Notes: generated from the sequence alone by a model not told the origin. A stretch of DNA of 42,177 nt from Andreprevotia lacus DSM 23236 (GCF_900176275.1 NZ_FWXD01000002.1:1-42177), one strand, 5' to 3'. Shown: positions 1 to 9,001, numbered from the stretch's first letter. Made by a program: numbers and translations.

Positions 1-59
1 CTTGTATCTGACCTTTTTGCAGCCCAGCGCAAGCGCGAAATAAGTGTTAACAGGCCCTA
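1..59. repeat. Right-end fragment of the MITE-like TA-flanked element (copy 1)
   Basis: This closely matches the last ~59 bp of the full elements at 25921-26188 and 36034-36302, including the terminal inverted repeat ending AACAGGCCC followed by TA. A few substitutions in the inner part show it is a somewhat diverged copy. Whether the rest exists left of the window cannot be seen. The TA at its end plus the first G of the element form the TAG stop of the neighbouring aldehyde dehydrogenase gene. Confidence 0.85.
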
Positions 60-1604
60 GAACTTCACGCCCTGTGCCAGCGGCAGCGTGCTGCCGTAGT
101 TGATGGTGTTGGTGGCGCGCCGCATATAGGCGCGCCACGCATCCGATCCCGATTCCCGCCCGCCGCCGGTGTCCTTCTCGCCGCCGAACGCGCCGCCGAT
201 CTCGGCCCCCGACGTCCCCGCATTCACATTGGCCAACCCGCAGTCCGAACCGGCCGGACCGATGAATTGCTCCACCTCGCGCACGTCGTTGCTGAAGATG
301 GCGCTCGACAGTCCTTGTGATACCGCGTTCTGCATGGCAATCGCTTCATCAAGATCACGGTAGCGCAGGATGTAGAGGATGGGGGCAAAGGTTTCCTCGT
401 GCACGATGGCCGTCTGTGCCGGCATGCTGACCAGGGCGGGCGCCACATAAGCGCCTGTATTCGGCACGCCTTGCGTGATGCCGCCGCCGCCTTGCCGCAC
501 CGTGCCGCCCTGTGCCTCTGCGGCTGTCAGTGCCAGCTGCATCTGCTGCAGGGCAGCGTGGTCGATCAGCGGGCCGATCAGTGTATCGGGCAGGCGCGGA
601 TCGCCGATGCGCAGGCTGGCGTAGGCGGCCTGCAGTCTGGCCAGTAGTGCATCAGCCACCGATTCATGCACGATCAGCCGGCGCAAGGTGGTGCAGCGTT
701 GCCCGCAAGTGCCGGCTGCCCCAAATACGATGCCGCGCAAGGCCAGATCAAGATCGGCACTGGGCGTGACGATGGCGGCGTTGTTGCCGCCCAGCTCCAG
801 CAATGATCGCCCCAGCCGCGCAGCCACCGTTTGTGCTACTGCCCGCCCCATGCGTACCGAGCCGGTGGCCGACAGCAAGGCCACGCGGCGGTCTGCCGCC
901 AGTTGCCGGCCGGCCTCGGTGCCGCCTTGCAGCAGGCCGAGCAGGCCCGCCGGCGCGGCATCGAAGCCTGCCACCACGTCTTGCACCAGCCGTGTTGCTG
1001 CCAGCGCGCACAGCGGCGTTTTCTCCGATGGTTTCCACACCACGCTGTTGCCGCACACCAGCGCCAGCATGGCATTCCACGCCCAGACCGCGACGGGAAA
1101 GTTGAACGCGCTGATCACCCCGACCACGCCGAGCGGATGCCATTGCTCCTGCAGCCGGTGTTGCGCGCGTTCGCTGGCCATGGTCAGTCCGCACAGCTGG
1201 CGCGACAGGCCAACGGCGAAGTCGCAGATGTCTATCCACTCCTGCACCTCGCCCTCGGCCTCGCTGATGATCTTGCCGGCTTCCAGCGTGATCAGTGCGG
1301 CGAGTTCATGCTTGTGGGTGCGCACCCGGTCACCGATGCGGCGTACCAGCTCACCGCGCTGCGGTGCCGGCACCAGCCGCCATTGCGTGAATGCCTGCTG
1401 CGCCGTGGCGAGTGCCAGTTCGGTTTCCGCAGGGCCGGCAGGCAGCAGCTCGCCGTGGCCGGCGCAATCGATGGGGCTGACCAGGGGGAGCGGGATATGC
1501 GCCGGGTAGTGCGCCTGCCCCGCAATGCTGGCAGCGGGCCACTGCTCGCCGCGTTGCAGTGCGGTCAGGCCCAGCGCCGGGGCCAGTGTTGCCAGGGTGT
1601 GCAT
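57..1604 (-). CDS. amaB: ALDH7-type (aminoadipate semialdehyde) dehydrogenase
   Basis: 515-aa NAD-dependent aldehyde dehydrogenase of the antiquitin/ALDH7 type. This type oxidises alpha-aminoadipate semialdehyde (piperideine-6-carboxylate) to 2-aminoadipate in lysine breakdown. Visible marks are the SAFNFP substrate/cofactor segment near residue 165, LELGG with the general-base Glu near 270, GTCGQRC with the catalytic Cys near 304, and the ALDH7-typical NAGTSGAEIGGAFGGEKDTG stretch near the C-terminus. The start at 1604 is chosen over an in-frame ATG at 1628 because AAGGAG lies just upstream. It is the last gene of the operon, 30 nt after the saccharopine-dehydrogenase-like gene. Its stop codon is formed by an inserted repeat, so the extreme C-terminus may be slightly altered. 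The family call is firm; the exact substrate rests on family and neighbours. Confidence 0.88.
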   Translation of the reverse strand: MHTLATLAPALGLTALQRGEQWPAASIAGQAHYPAHIPLPLVSPIDCAGHGELLPAGPAETELALATAQQAFTQWRLVPAPQRGELVRRIGDRVRTHKHELAALITLEAGKIISEAEGEVQEWIDICDFAVGLSRQLCGLTMASERAQHRLQEQWHPLGVVGVISAFNFPVAVWAWNAMLALVCGNSVVWKPSEKTPLCALAATRLVQDVVAGFDAAPAGLLGLLQGGTEAGRQLAADRRVALLSATGSVRMGRAVAQTVAARLGRSLLELGGNNAAIVTPSADLDLALRGIVFGAAGTCGQRCTTLRRLIVHESVADALLARLQAAYASLRIGDPRLPDTLIGPLIDHAALQQMQLALTAAEAQGGTVRQGGGGITQGVPNTGAYVAPALVSMPAQTAIVHEETFAPILYILRYRDLDEAIAMQNAVSQGLSSAIFSNDVREVEQFIGPAGSDCGLANVNAGTSGAEIGGAFGGEKDTGGGRESGSDAWRAYMRRATNTINYGSTLPLAQGVKF

Positions 1605-1634
1605 GGTGAACTCCTTGCCTGGTATCACCCGGGC

Positions 1635-2753
1635 TCAGACCGGTATTTCCTCGGCGTAACGATCGGTGGCGTAATAACGGCCAAAGCGGTTGTCCAGAAA
1701 ATCGTGCAGCTGCACGTCTTCCTGCCGCACAAAGCCGCATTCGGGCAGCCGGCCGGCAAAGTGCAGGTCGAGCACGGCCGCCGCGCTGGCTGCGGTGGTG
1801 AGCTGGATGGCGCTCCAGTTCTCGCCGAACAGCTCGCGGTGATACAGCTTGCGTGCATCGGTGATCTGGCGGAATTGCCCGTGCAGCTGCCCGGATACCG
1901 AGACGAAGATCAGCACCACATCCTGCAAGGTGATGGGTATCGCGGCTTCCAGCATCTGCTTGAGCTGGCGGCGCCCGCTGCGGCTGGCGCCCAGGCGCAG
2001 GCCGTTGACCAGAAAATCCATCAGGTACTGGTGGCCGGCGTAGCGGACCGTCTTGTAGTTGAGCGTATGCACGCGGCCGGCCAGTGTTTCGCACAAGGTG
2101 CCCAGCCCGCCCGAGGTGTTGAAGGCTTCGTATTCCAGTCCGTCCAGCGCGAAATGCTCCAGCCCTTCGAGCGCCAGTACGTCGATGCGGTGGCCTTCGT
2201 GGATGGCCTCGCACGGGTTGCAGTATTCGTTGATCAGCCCGTCGGTCGACCAGGTCAGGTTGTATTTGACGGTATTGCTCGGGTACTGCGGCAGCGCGCC
2301 GACGCGCATCTTGACGGTATCGAGCACATCGAAACGCTGGCTCAGCGCGGCAGCCAGAATGCCGATGAAGCCGGGGGCCAGCCCGCATTGCGGCATGAAA
2401 ATCTGCCCCGGCAGCGCTGCGCCGGCCACGCGCCGCACCGCGCGCGTGGTGGCCACGTCCTCGGTCAGGTCGAAGTAGCTGCAGCCGGCCGCGAGCGCAG
2501 CGCGGGCAATCTGCGGGTTGACGTCGAAGCTGGTGGCCGACACCACGGCATCCTGCCCGGCCAGCAGTTGCGCCAGTGCGCCGGCCTGTTTGCTGTCGAG
2601 CCGGCTGGCGCGCACCGGCGCGCGCTCGGTCAGCCTGCCCAGCGCAGCCTCGTCGCGGTCGGCCACGGTCACGTCATAGTCGCCACTGTGTACCAGCAGC
2701 TTGGCAATGCTGGCGCCGATCTTGCCGGCGCCGATGACCACGATCTTGCGCAT
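1635..2753 (-). CDS. Saccharopine dehydrogenase family protein
   Basis: 372-aa NAD(P)-dependent oxidoreductase. The Rossmann signature GAGKIG lies at residues 8-13, followed by an acidic residue pair (ADRD), and the rest resembles the saccharopine dehydrogenase fold (LYS9-like). In lysine degradation such enzymes split saccharopine into glutamate and aminoadipate semialdehyde. The next gene encodes the enzyme that would consume that semialdehyde, which fits the assignment. The start at 2753 has GGAGG about 8 nt upstream. A short hairpin (GCCAGCA/TGCTGGC, 2777-2796) lies in its leader. A carboxynorspermidine-type or other reductase of this superfamily is possible. Confidence 0.8.
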   Translation of the reverse strand: MRKIVVIGAGKIGASIAKLLVHSGDYDVTVADRDEAALGRLTERAPVRASRLDSKQAGALAQLLAGQDAVVSATSFDVNPQIARAALAAGCSYFDLTEDVATTRAVRRVAGAALPGQIFMPQCGLAPGFIGILAAALSQRFDVLDTVKMRVGALPQYPSNTVKYNLTWSTDGLINEYCNPCEAIHEGHRIDVLALEGLEHFALDGLEYEAFNTSGGLGTLCETLAGRVHTLNYKTVRYAGHQYLMDFLVNGLRLGASRSGRRQLKQMLEAAIPITLQDVVLIFVSVSGQLHGQFRQITDARKLYHRELFGENWSAIQLTTAASAAAVLDLHFAGRLPECGFVRQEDVQLHDFLDNRFGRYYATDRYAEEIPV

Positions 2754-2864
2754 GCGGCCTCCGGGTGCTTGGAGCCGCCAGCAAACCCCTGCTGGCAGCG
2801 GATGCTCACTCGTCGTACGGCTTGTCCTGCCTGTGTTTCGCGTGCCTTGTCGGCATCGCTGTCG

Positions 2865-3749
2865 CTATGGTGGTGAAATGTCGGGTGCGCGCACCCGCGC
2901 GTCGTAAAAAGCATCAAAGCGGGTCTGGTAGCGTTGCTGGATTTCCGGCGCCAGCCAGCCCGACGTGGCTTGCCGCAACAGCGGTTTGAGCGCGCCGCGG
3001 CGGATGGCACCGTCGATATCCGCGATCACCTTGCGCCCCCACGGGCTGCGCGTGCACGCCACATTGCTCATCAGCAGCGCCTGGTTGTTATCGTTGATGG
3101 CCAGCATCGATACACCGCTACGGAATGCCGACTGGCGGCGCAGGTACTCCACCACGAAGGGGTACTCAAACGCATAGTCGCTCTGGCCAGACTCGACCAT
3201 CAGCAACAGCTGCCGCACGCCCTCGGATTGTTGCGCTTGTATCTTGCCTTGCTGCTGCTGGATGAAGCCATCCAGCACCTTGCCATAGCTGCGTTTGAGT
3301 TCGTACAGGCCGCGCAGCCCGGCGCTTTGCAATTGCGCCAGCGCAATGCTGCCCCCCGTACCTGCAAGCTTGCGCGCGGTGTCCTCACGCAGCACCACAT
3401 GGATCGGCGGCATCGCTTGCACTGGCGAGAAATAGGCAAAGCGCTCGCGCTCCGGCGTGCGCAGTGCCGTGGCATAGCACACCGGGTTGCCCTGCTGCAT
3501 TTCGCTGAAGATGCGGGTGAGGTTGGCGCGCTGGAAGCGGTGCTCGTACTGCGGCAGTTCCTGGATCAAGGCCGTCAGCACATGATCGCCGATGCCGTTA
3601 CCCAGCTCGTTGACCGTGCGGGGCGGCGCCCAGGTGGGGATGATGTAGATCGGCGGCCAGTCGTACAGCATCCAGGTAATCACCTGCGCCGGAGCTGCCG
3701 CATGGCAGGCCGTGCTCAAGCAGATGAGTACCGCCACAAGCCATTTCAT
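2865..3749 (-). CDS. Secreted solute-binding-protein-like protein (TIGR02285-like), paralogue 2
   Basis: About 294 aa with an N-terminal signal peptide (hydrophobic stretch ending CHAAA) and a body resembling periplasmic family-3 solute-binding proteins. Typical features are the WMLYDWPPIYI start of the mature protein and a late segment CTRSPWGRKVI. I believe it belongs to the uncharacterised TIGR02285 group. It is clearly paralogous to the gene just upstream (same LYDWPP/LLDWQP opening, CTRxxWG motif and C-terminal RYQTRFDAFYD). The start at 3749 is preferred to the ATG at 3755, because GGGAGG abuts the latter but is correctly spaced for the former. No permease genes accompany it, so transport is not established. 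A sensory or ligand-scavenging role is equally possible. Confidence 0.75.
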   Translation of the reverse strand: MKWLVAVLICLSTACHAAAPAQVITWMLYDWPPIYIIPTWAPPRTVNELGNGIGDHVLTALIQELPQYEHRFQRANLTRIFSEMQQGNPVCYATALRTPERERFAYFSPVQAMPPIHVVLREDTARKLAGTGGSIALAQLQSAGLRGLYELKRSYGKVLDGFIQQQQGKIQAQQSEGVRQLLLMVESGQSDYAFEYPFVVEYLRRQSAFRSGVSMLAINDNNQALLMSNVACTRSPWGRKVIADIDGAIRRGALKPLLRQATSGWLAPEIQQRYQTRFDAFYDARVRAPDISPP

Positions 3750-3788
3750 TGCCATCCTCCCGCCGGGCGCAGGTTTTGGCCGCCGTGT

Positions 3789-4682
3789 TTACGGCGGCGT
3801 ATTGCCGTTGAGTTTGAGTGCATCGTAGAAAGCCTTGAAGCGGGCGTGATAGCGCTGAGTCGTAGCCGCTGACAAGCCCTGCTCGGAAATCTGCCGCCAG
3901 TCGGCCTCCCCGGCCAGATCGCGCAGCGCCTGTGCCAGATCACGGCTGACCACCTTGCCCCATTCATTGCGCGTGCACGAGATGTGCCACACCAGCGGTG
4001 TGGTCAGCTCGTTGATCGGCAGTGTGACCAGCGTGTGGTTGAACACCCCGTTTTGTGTCTGGAACGACACCACGTAGGGGTATTCAATCGTGTAATCGAT
4101 CTGCCCGCTGTCCAGCAGGCGCAGCAGATGGCTTTTTTCCGGTTGGGCAATGCGCCGTATCGCGCTGCCGGGGGCGTCAATCAGCACATCAAGTGCCGAG
4201 GTATAAGAGCGTCCTTTTTCCACATAGCCGCGCAGTACCGCTTGCTTGCGCAGGCCGGCCAGCGATACGCCGTCGGCATCGGTGCGAAAGCGCGCCTGCT
4301 GTGCCTGATCGATGACCAGCTGATGCGGCACCGTCATCATCGCCGGTAGCTGGTAGGCAAACTTGCGTCGTTCCTCGGTCTGGAACGAGGGGAAGAAACA
4401 GACCGGCTGGCCGCGCGCCATTTCGCCGAAGGCGCGTTGCGAGTCGCCCCGACGGTACTGGTGCCGGTATTGCGGCAGGCGCGCGGCGAGCAGTTTCAGC
4501 GCCTTGTCGGCCATGCCGCTGCCCAGCTCCTGCGGGCTGCCGGGCGTTTGTCCCTCGTGCAGCAGGAAGACCGGCTGCCAGTCGAGCAGCACCCAGTTGA
4601 TTTGCGGCAGCTCTTGCGCGTGCGTGACGCTGGCACAGCCCTGGCTGACAGTCAGCATCATGCCCAGCAGCAGCGGCTTCAT
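3789..4682 (-). CDS. Secreted solute-binding-protein-like protein (TIGR02285-like), paralogue 1
   Basis: 297-aa exported protein (signal peptide about residues 1-22, then QELPQINWVLLDWQPVFLL) of the family-3 solute-binding type, probably TIGR02285. Its start overlaps the stop of the DUF1338 gene as ATGA, indicating translational coupling. The paralogue follows after 39 nt. The conserved CTRNEWGKVV segment and C-terminal RYHARFKAFYD match the paralogue. There is no ABC permease or ATPase in the operon. Its position among lysine-catabolic genes suggests, but does not show, binding of a dicarboxylate or amino acid. The gene is certain; the function is unknown. Confidence 0.78.
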   Translation of the reverse strand: MKPLLLGMMLTVSQGCASVTHAQELPQINWVLLDWQPVFLLHEGQTPGSPQELGSGMADKALKLLAARLPQYRHQYRRGDSQRAFGEMARGQPVCFFPSFQTEERRKFAYQLPAMMTVPHQLVIDQAQQARFRTDADGVSLAGLRKQAVLRGYVEKGRSYTSALDVLIDAPGSAIRRIAQPEKSHLLRLLDSGQIDYTIEYPYVVSFQTQNGVFNHTLVTLPINELTTPLVWHISCTRNEWGKVVSRDLAQALRDLAGEADWRQISEQGLSAATTQRYHARFKAFYDALKLNGNTPP

Positions 4683-5482
4683 GACAGCAGCCCTGGCCGG
4701 TCGGTCGATTCGAAAATGCGGCTGGCGCTGGCCGCCACAAAGCCCTGGTACAGCTGACCATTGGCATCCTGGTGGCGCAGCGCGAACTCGTAATAGCACG
4801 ATGGCACCACCAGCGTGCCGTCGGCAAATGCAACCGGGATACGGTCGGCCAGCGTGCTGGCTTGCTCCAGCAGCTCGGCCGGCGTGCCCTTGATGCGCCC
4901 GCCGGCGGTATTGATGGCATGGCCTGCGGCCTCGACCTGCGCGACCACGTCCACCAGCGACTGCGGCGGCTGCAGCCTGTGTACGGCAATGGTGAAGTGA
5001 TTGGCATGCAGCCCGTGTGCCAGCAGCCAGCCGGCGTATTCGCTGTCATCGGCCACCTGCTGGTATTCGGCCGCGCTGACCGCCGGCCAGAGCCGGCCGG
5101 CGCAGAACAGCCGGGGCGTTGCCTCGATATCGGCCGGAATGGCGGCAATCGCGCGCTGCACGATGCTGCGGCTGATCATGGGCAGCAGCTGCACCTGCAA
5201 TTCGGACAGGAAAACCAGCGGCAGGTCGGCATCGTCATGTACATAGCCCCAGGCATGCAGATGCTTGTCCGGAAAATCATAAGGGGCGTGGCGACGGTAG
5301 CCGAGCGCAAACAGCACGGGTTCGAGTTGCGCGATCCCGATCGGGCTGTCGGCAAAGGTGCGGAAGGCCACATGATCGTTGATGACGGCGGCGCCGCCAA
5401 AGCGCGCGCGTATCGATTCGGCCTGCGGTGCAAGGCGGGTGTAGTCCTGCCAGAGCATGTCGAAAAAGCGGCGGGCGTCCAT
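4679..5482 (-). CDS. hglS: DUF1338/HglS-type 2-oxoadipate dioxygenase/decarboxylase
   Basis: 267-aa protein of the DUF1338 (YdcJ/HglS) family. Characterised members are Fe(II)-dependent enzymes that convert 2-oxoadipate to D-2-hydroxyglutarate in lysine catabolism. Candidate metal ligands are His37 (INDHVAF), His162 (HANHFTI) and Glu232 (YYEFA), the same His-His-Glu order as in HglS. It is shorter than the ~460-aa Pseudomonas enzyme and corresponds to the compact form of the family. The start at 5482 has GGGAG upstream; the reading frame extends to 5569 but lacks a better site. It is the first gene of the lysine operon and overlaps the next by ATGA. The function is inferred from family and from the two downstream lysine-pathway enzymes. 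Confidence 0.8.
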   Translation of the reverse strand: MDARRFFDMLWQDYTRLAPQAESIRARFGGAAVINDHVAFRTFADSPIGIAQLEPVLFALGYRRHAPYDFPDKHLHAWGYVHDDADLPLVFLSELQVQLLPMISRSIVQRAIAAIPADIEATPRLFCAGRLWPAVSAAEYQQVADDSEYAGWLLAHGLHANHFTIAVHRLQPPQSLVDVVAQVEAAGHAINTAGGRIKGTPAELLEQASTLADRIPVAFADGTLVVPSCYYEFALRHQDANGQLYQGFVAASASRIFESTDRPGLLS

Positions 5483-5600
5483 GCTGTCTCCCGCTGCCGG
5501 CTGGTGCTGCCGGCAGCATCCGGCGTGTCTGGAGCGGCTATCCTGCTGGCTGTACGCGCTTGCCAGCATCGTTGCACCGGGTGTCCGCTCTCATTGCTGC

Positions 5601-5623
5601 ACGAGGGCCGGCTTGGCCCTCGT
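5601..5623 (-). terminator. Hairpin after lnt
   Basis: A 9-bp GC-rich stem (ACGAGGGCC / GGCCCTCGT, loop of 5) lies 37 nt past the lnt stop, between lnt and the hglS operon. There is no clear T-run on the minus strand, so it is only a plausible terminator. Confidence 0.45.
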
Positions 5624-5659
5624 TTCAGCTTACAACGTCCACGGCAAATGCAAAGCCGT

Positions 5660-7120
5660 TCAGGATCGGCGGCGGGATCGCCAGGCGCAGCCCAGCACGG
5701 TGGCCAGCATCGCCAGTAGCACCGGCCAGTTGCCCCAGCGCATGTAAGGCGTGTAGCCGCGCCGCCCTTGCACGGTGGTTTCCAGCACCGCGCGGGTGCG
5801 CGGTGCCAGTTCGGCCACGCGCCGGCCGCGCTGGTCGATCACGGCGGTGACGCCGGTATTGGTGGCGCGCAGCATCCAGCGGCCGTTTTCCAGTGCGCGT
5901 GCCGCGCTCATCTGCGCCTGCTGCTCGGCCGCCCACGAGCCATCGAACCACGCCATATTGGAGAAATTGGCCATCACGTCAGCATCGCCGCTGTTGCGGC
6001 GCAGCTCGTCGCCAAACGCATCTTCATAGCAGATGTTGGCTGCCACCCTGAGTGGCCCGGCCTGCAGCGGCACCTGTTGTTCCTTGCCGGGGGTGAAGCC
6101 CGACAGCGGCATGTTCAGATAGCGGTACATCCAGCCGAACAGCCACGGCACCGGCACGTATTCACCAAACGGCACCAGATGCGCCTTGGCATAAAACTGC
6201 GTGGGCGTGTCCAGGTTCATTGCGCCGTTGTAATACACATCGGGGCTGTTGCCATACAGTGCAAAGCCCATCAGCAGCGCTGCTTTCTTGCCATGCACGC
6301 TGTCCTGCAGGCGCGTGACATATTCGGTCGGCGTGTCCTGATACAGCGAGGGGATGGCCGTTTCCGGCAGCACGATCACCTCGCCGCGTGCCTGTGCCAC
6401 CTGGCCCAGATTGATGCGCAGCGCGTTGATGTAAAGCGCGCTGTCCCATTTCTCGTCCTGGCGGATATTGCCCTGCGGAATGCTCACCGTGACCGGCCGG
6501 CCCGCCGGCGTGGTCCAGGCAATCTGCTGCAGGCCAAATCCGATTACGCCCAGCGCTGCGGTGAAGATCAGCCCGCGTTTCCAGTGCACCAGCCATTGCG
6601 CCGTTGCCAGCGCGGCCAGCCAGCCGGCGCCATACACGCCCAGCAGCGGAAAGAAACCGGCCAGCGCCACGGTCTGGCTATTGCCAATTACCGCCCACGG
6701 GAAGCCGGTGAACAGCCAGCCGCGCAGCCATTCAGTGGCGATATAGACAGTGGGCAGTAGCAGGCCCAGCCGCCAGCGCGGCGGACAGGGCAGGCGGCGC
6801 GCCAGCCAGGCAGCCAGCGCAGGAAAGAGGGCCAGATAGGCCGAGAACAACAGCACGCAGCCCGCCGCCATCCATACCGGCATGCCACCGAAGTTGTGCA
6901 GGCTGATGAAAATCCAGTGCACATTGCCGGTGAAATAGCCCAGCCCCCAGGCAAAGGCGGCCAGCGCTGCGCGGCGCTTGGTGGGTGCGGTTTCGACGGC
7001 AAAAAACAGTGCTGCCAGCGACAGCGGCAGCAGCGGCATCCAGTCCACGGGCGCATATGCAAAAACACTGGCCGCCCCGCAGGCGGCCAGCAGCAGATGC
7101 AGCGCAATGGCGCGGATCAA
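5660..7120 (-). CDS. lnt: Apolipoprotein N-acyltransferase
   Basis: 486-aa inner-membrane enzyme that adds the third acyl chain to the N-terminal Cys of lipoproteins. About six N-terminal membrane segments (residues 1-200) precede a nitrilase-type domain. The Glu-Lys-Cys triad is visible at E253 (LPETAIPS), K312 (YAKAHLVPFGEY) and C364 (NICYEDAF). The start is a TTG at 7120 overlapping the corC stop as TTGA, with GAGGA upstream, so it is probably translated by coupling. The length is usual for the family. It follows corC as in most proteobacteria, but the ybeY-phoH pair that normally precedes corC lies 18 kb away. Confidence 0.95.
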   Translation of the reverse strand: MIRAIALHLLLAACGAASVFAYAPVDWMPLLPLSLAALFFAVETAPTKRRAALAAFAWGLGYFTGNVHWIFISLHNFGGMPVWMAAGCVLLFSAYLALFPALAAWLARRLPCPPRWRLGLLLPTVYIATEWLRGWLFTGFPWAVIGNSQTVALAGFFPLLGVYGAGWLAALATAQWLVHWKRGLIFTAALGVIGFGLQQIAWTTPAGRPVTVSIPQGNIRQDEKWDSALYINALRINLGQVAQARGEVIVLPETAIPSLYQDTPTEYVTRLQDSVHGKKAALLMGFALYGNSPDVYYNGAMNLDTPTQFYAKAHLVPFGEYVPVPWLFGWMYRYLNMPLSGFTPGKEQQVPLQAGPLRVAANICYEDAFGDELRRNSGDADVMANFSNMAWFDGSWAAEQQAQMSAARALENGRWMLRATNTGVTAVIDQRGRRVAELAPRTRAVLETTVQGRRGYTPYMRWGNWPVLLAMLATVLGCAWRSRRRS

Positions 7121-7971
7121 GCCGCGTCCTCGTCGTCCGGCAGCTTTTCTATCAGCACCGAATGCACGCGGCGGCTGTCGGCACGCACGATCTGGAACTG
7201 GAAGCCGTCAAAGGCGATTTTTTCACCGCGCTTGGGCACATGGCCGAACTGGCGGGTGATCAGGCCGGCGACGGTATCGAATTCGTCATCGGAGAATGCG
7301 GACTTCAGCGCTTCGTTCAGGTCGGCAATCTCGGTCAGGCCCTTGACGCGCCAGTGGCCGCGCCGGTCGATGACGATGTTGTCTTCGGTTTCGTCGTAGT
7401 CGTATTCGTCTTCGATATCGCCGACGATCTGTTCCATCACGTCCTCGATGGTGATCAGGCCGGCCACGCCACCGTATTCATCCACCACGATGGCCATGTG
7501 GTTGCGGTTGTTGCGGAAGTCCTTGAGCAGCACGTTCAGCCGCTTGGATTCGGGGATGTATACCGCCGGGCGCAGCATGTCGCGCACGCTGAAGTTGTCT
7601 GCACCCTCGGCGTAGTAGCGCAGCAGGTCTTTGGCCAGCAGCACGCCCAGCACATCGTCCTTGTTGCCATCGATGACCGGAAAGCGCGAGTGCGCAGTCT
7701 GCATCACGAAGGGAATGAACTGCTCGGGCGACTGGCTGATGTCGATCACGTCCATCTGGCTGCGCGGCACCATCACATCGCGCACCTGCATGTCGCCGAC
7801 ATTGAGCACGCCCTCGATCATGCCGAGCGCGTCGGCATCGAGCAGATGACGCTCGAAGGCGGAGTGGAGAATTTCTACGAGTTCGCCGCGGTCTTCGGGT
7901 TCGCGCAGCAGGAAGTGGGTCAGGCGCTCCAGCCAGCTGGGTTTGCTGGTCGCCTGCGCAGGGTCGTCCAT
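7117..7971 (-). CDS. corC: CorC/HlyC-family protein with CBS domains (YbeX)
   Basis: 284-aa soluble protein with a CBS-domain pair (about residues 65-185) followed by a CorC_HlyC/TerC-associated C-terminal domain (about 200-280; the GLITRQFGHVPKRGE stretch is typical). It lacks the DUF21 membrane domain, so it is the short CorC/YbeX form linked to magnesium/cobalt efflux and to ribosome maturation. It overlaps lnt by 4 nt. The upstream gap of about 150 nt to the divergent EamA gene must hold its promoter. Confidence 0.92.
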   Translation of the reverse strand: MDDPAQATSKPSWLERLTHFLLREPEDRGELVEILHSAFERHLLDADALGMIEGVLNVGDMQVRDVMVPRSQMDVIDISQSPEQFIPFVMQTAHSRFPVIDGNKDDVLGVLLAKDLLRYYAEGADNFSVRDMLRPAVYIPESKRLNVLLKDFRNNRNHMAIVVDEYGGVAGLITIEDVMEQIVGDIEDEYDYDETEDNIVIDRRGHWRVKGLTEIADLNEALKSAFSDDEFDTVAGLITRQFGHVPKRGEKIAFDGFQFQIVRADSRRVHSVLIEKLPDDEDAA

Positions 7972-8120
7972 TGGGGGATGTACATCCGGTTACCAAGATG
8001 GGTCGATGATACCAAAAGTTCACTGAAATCAGTGTGACAGCGCCGCAAAACGCGCTCAGGCGACGGGCGGCAGGGCCGGGCAATATGCTAGGGTTGCCCC
8101 TTTGCAATCTCGCTCAACCC

Positions 8121-8987
8121 ATGTCGCTGACCGATCTTCTGCTGGTGATTGCCGCTGCCGTCATCCACGCCTGCTGGAATCTGCTGGCCAAGCGTGCGCA
8201 GGGCGGCGGTCGATTGATCTGGGGCTATAGCCTGTTCTCCACCATCGTGTATCTGCCCATGGCGGCCTGGCTGATACAGCGTGACGGACTGCACTGGTCT
8301 GCCCTGCAATGGGCACTGGTGCTGGCCAGCACCTTCTTCAATATCGGCTATGCCATCTGCCTGCAGCGAGGTTACCGGCTGGCCGACATGTCGGTGGTTT
8401 ATCCGCTGGCGCGCGGCAGCGGCCCGCTGCTGTCGGTTTCCGGCGCGATCCTGCTGCTGGGCGAGCGGCCAAGCTGGCTGGCCGCCGTCGGCGCGCTGCT
8501 GGTGGTGGGGGGCGTGTTCATGCTGGCCGGCGGGCCGGCCATGTTCAGATGGCCGGACGCACGCTTGCGTGCAGGGCTGGGCTACGGCCTTGCCACTGGC
8601 GCCTTCATTGCCTGTTATACGCTGAGCGATGGCTATGCCGTGCAGCACCTGCAGATAGCGCCCTTGCTGCTGTGTTACTTCGGCAGCGCGCTGCGTCTGC
8701 TCATCATGGCGCCTCATGCGCTGGGTGACAGGGAGGATCTGCTGGCCACCTTCCGCAGCAAATGGCCCCACATGCTGGGTATCGGTGCGCTGGCGCCGCT
8801 ATCCTACATCCTGGTGCTGACGGCGATGCAGACCGCGCCGATCAGCTATGTGGCGCCCGCGCGCGAGATGTCGATGCTGCTGGGGGCGTTCTTTGGCGCA
8901 CGGCTGCTGGGCGAGGGGGATGTGGCGCGGCGGCTGGCGGGCGCCGCGCTCATTGCCGCTGGCGTGGCCGGGCTGGCCTTGGGCTGA
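8121..8987 (+). CDS. EamA-family (DMT) inner-membrane transporter
   Basis: 288-aa protein with about ten hydrophobic segments in two EamA repeats, the drug/metabolite transporter fold that often exports amino acids or small metabolites. The first segment (LLLVIAAAVIHACWNLLAKRA) and the WLAAVGALLVVGGVFML segment are typical. The frame is open from 8034; 8121 is chosen because it places the first membrane helix at the N-terminus as in relatives, although no strong ribosome site is visible, and 8085 is an alternative. The LysR gene 14 nt downstream probably shares the transcript. The substrate is unknown. Confidence 0.85.
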   Translation: MSLTDLLLVIAAAVIHACWNLLAKRAQGGGRLIWGYSLFSTIVYLPMAAWLIQRDGLHWSALQWALVLASTFFNIGYAICLQRGYRLADMSVVYPLARGSGPLLSVSGAILLLGERPSWLAAVGALLVVGGVFMLAGGPAMFRWPDARLRAGLGYGLATGAFIACYTLSDGYAVQHLQIAPLLLCYFGSALRLLIMAPHALGDREDLLATFRSKWPHMLGIGALAPLSYILVLTAMQTAPISYVAPAREMSMLLGAFFGARLLGEGDVARRLAGAALIAAGVAGLALG

Positions 8988-9001
8988 GAGCACGAGAAAT
9001 C

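Noticed and set aside
831-2876. 681-aa open frame on the plus strand opposite the ALDH and saccharopine-dehydrogenase genes
   Set aside because: Antisense shadow of two well-supported genes, with His/Arg/Gly/Gln-rich composition typical of GC-rich shadows.
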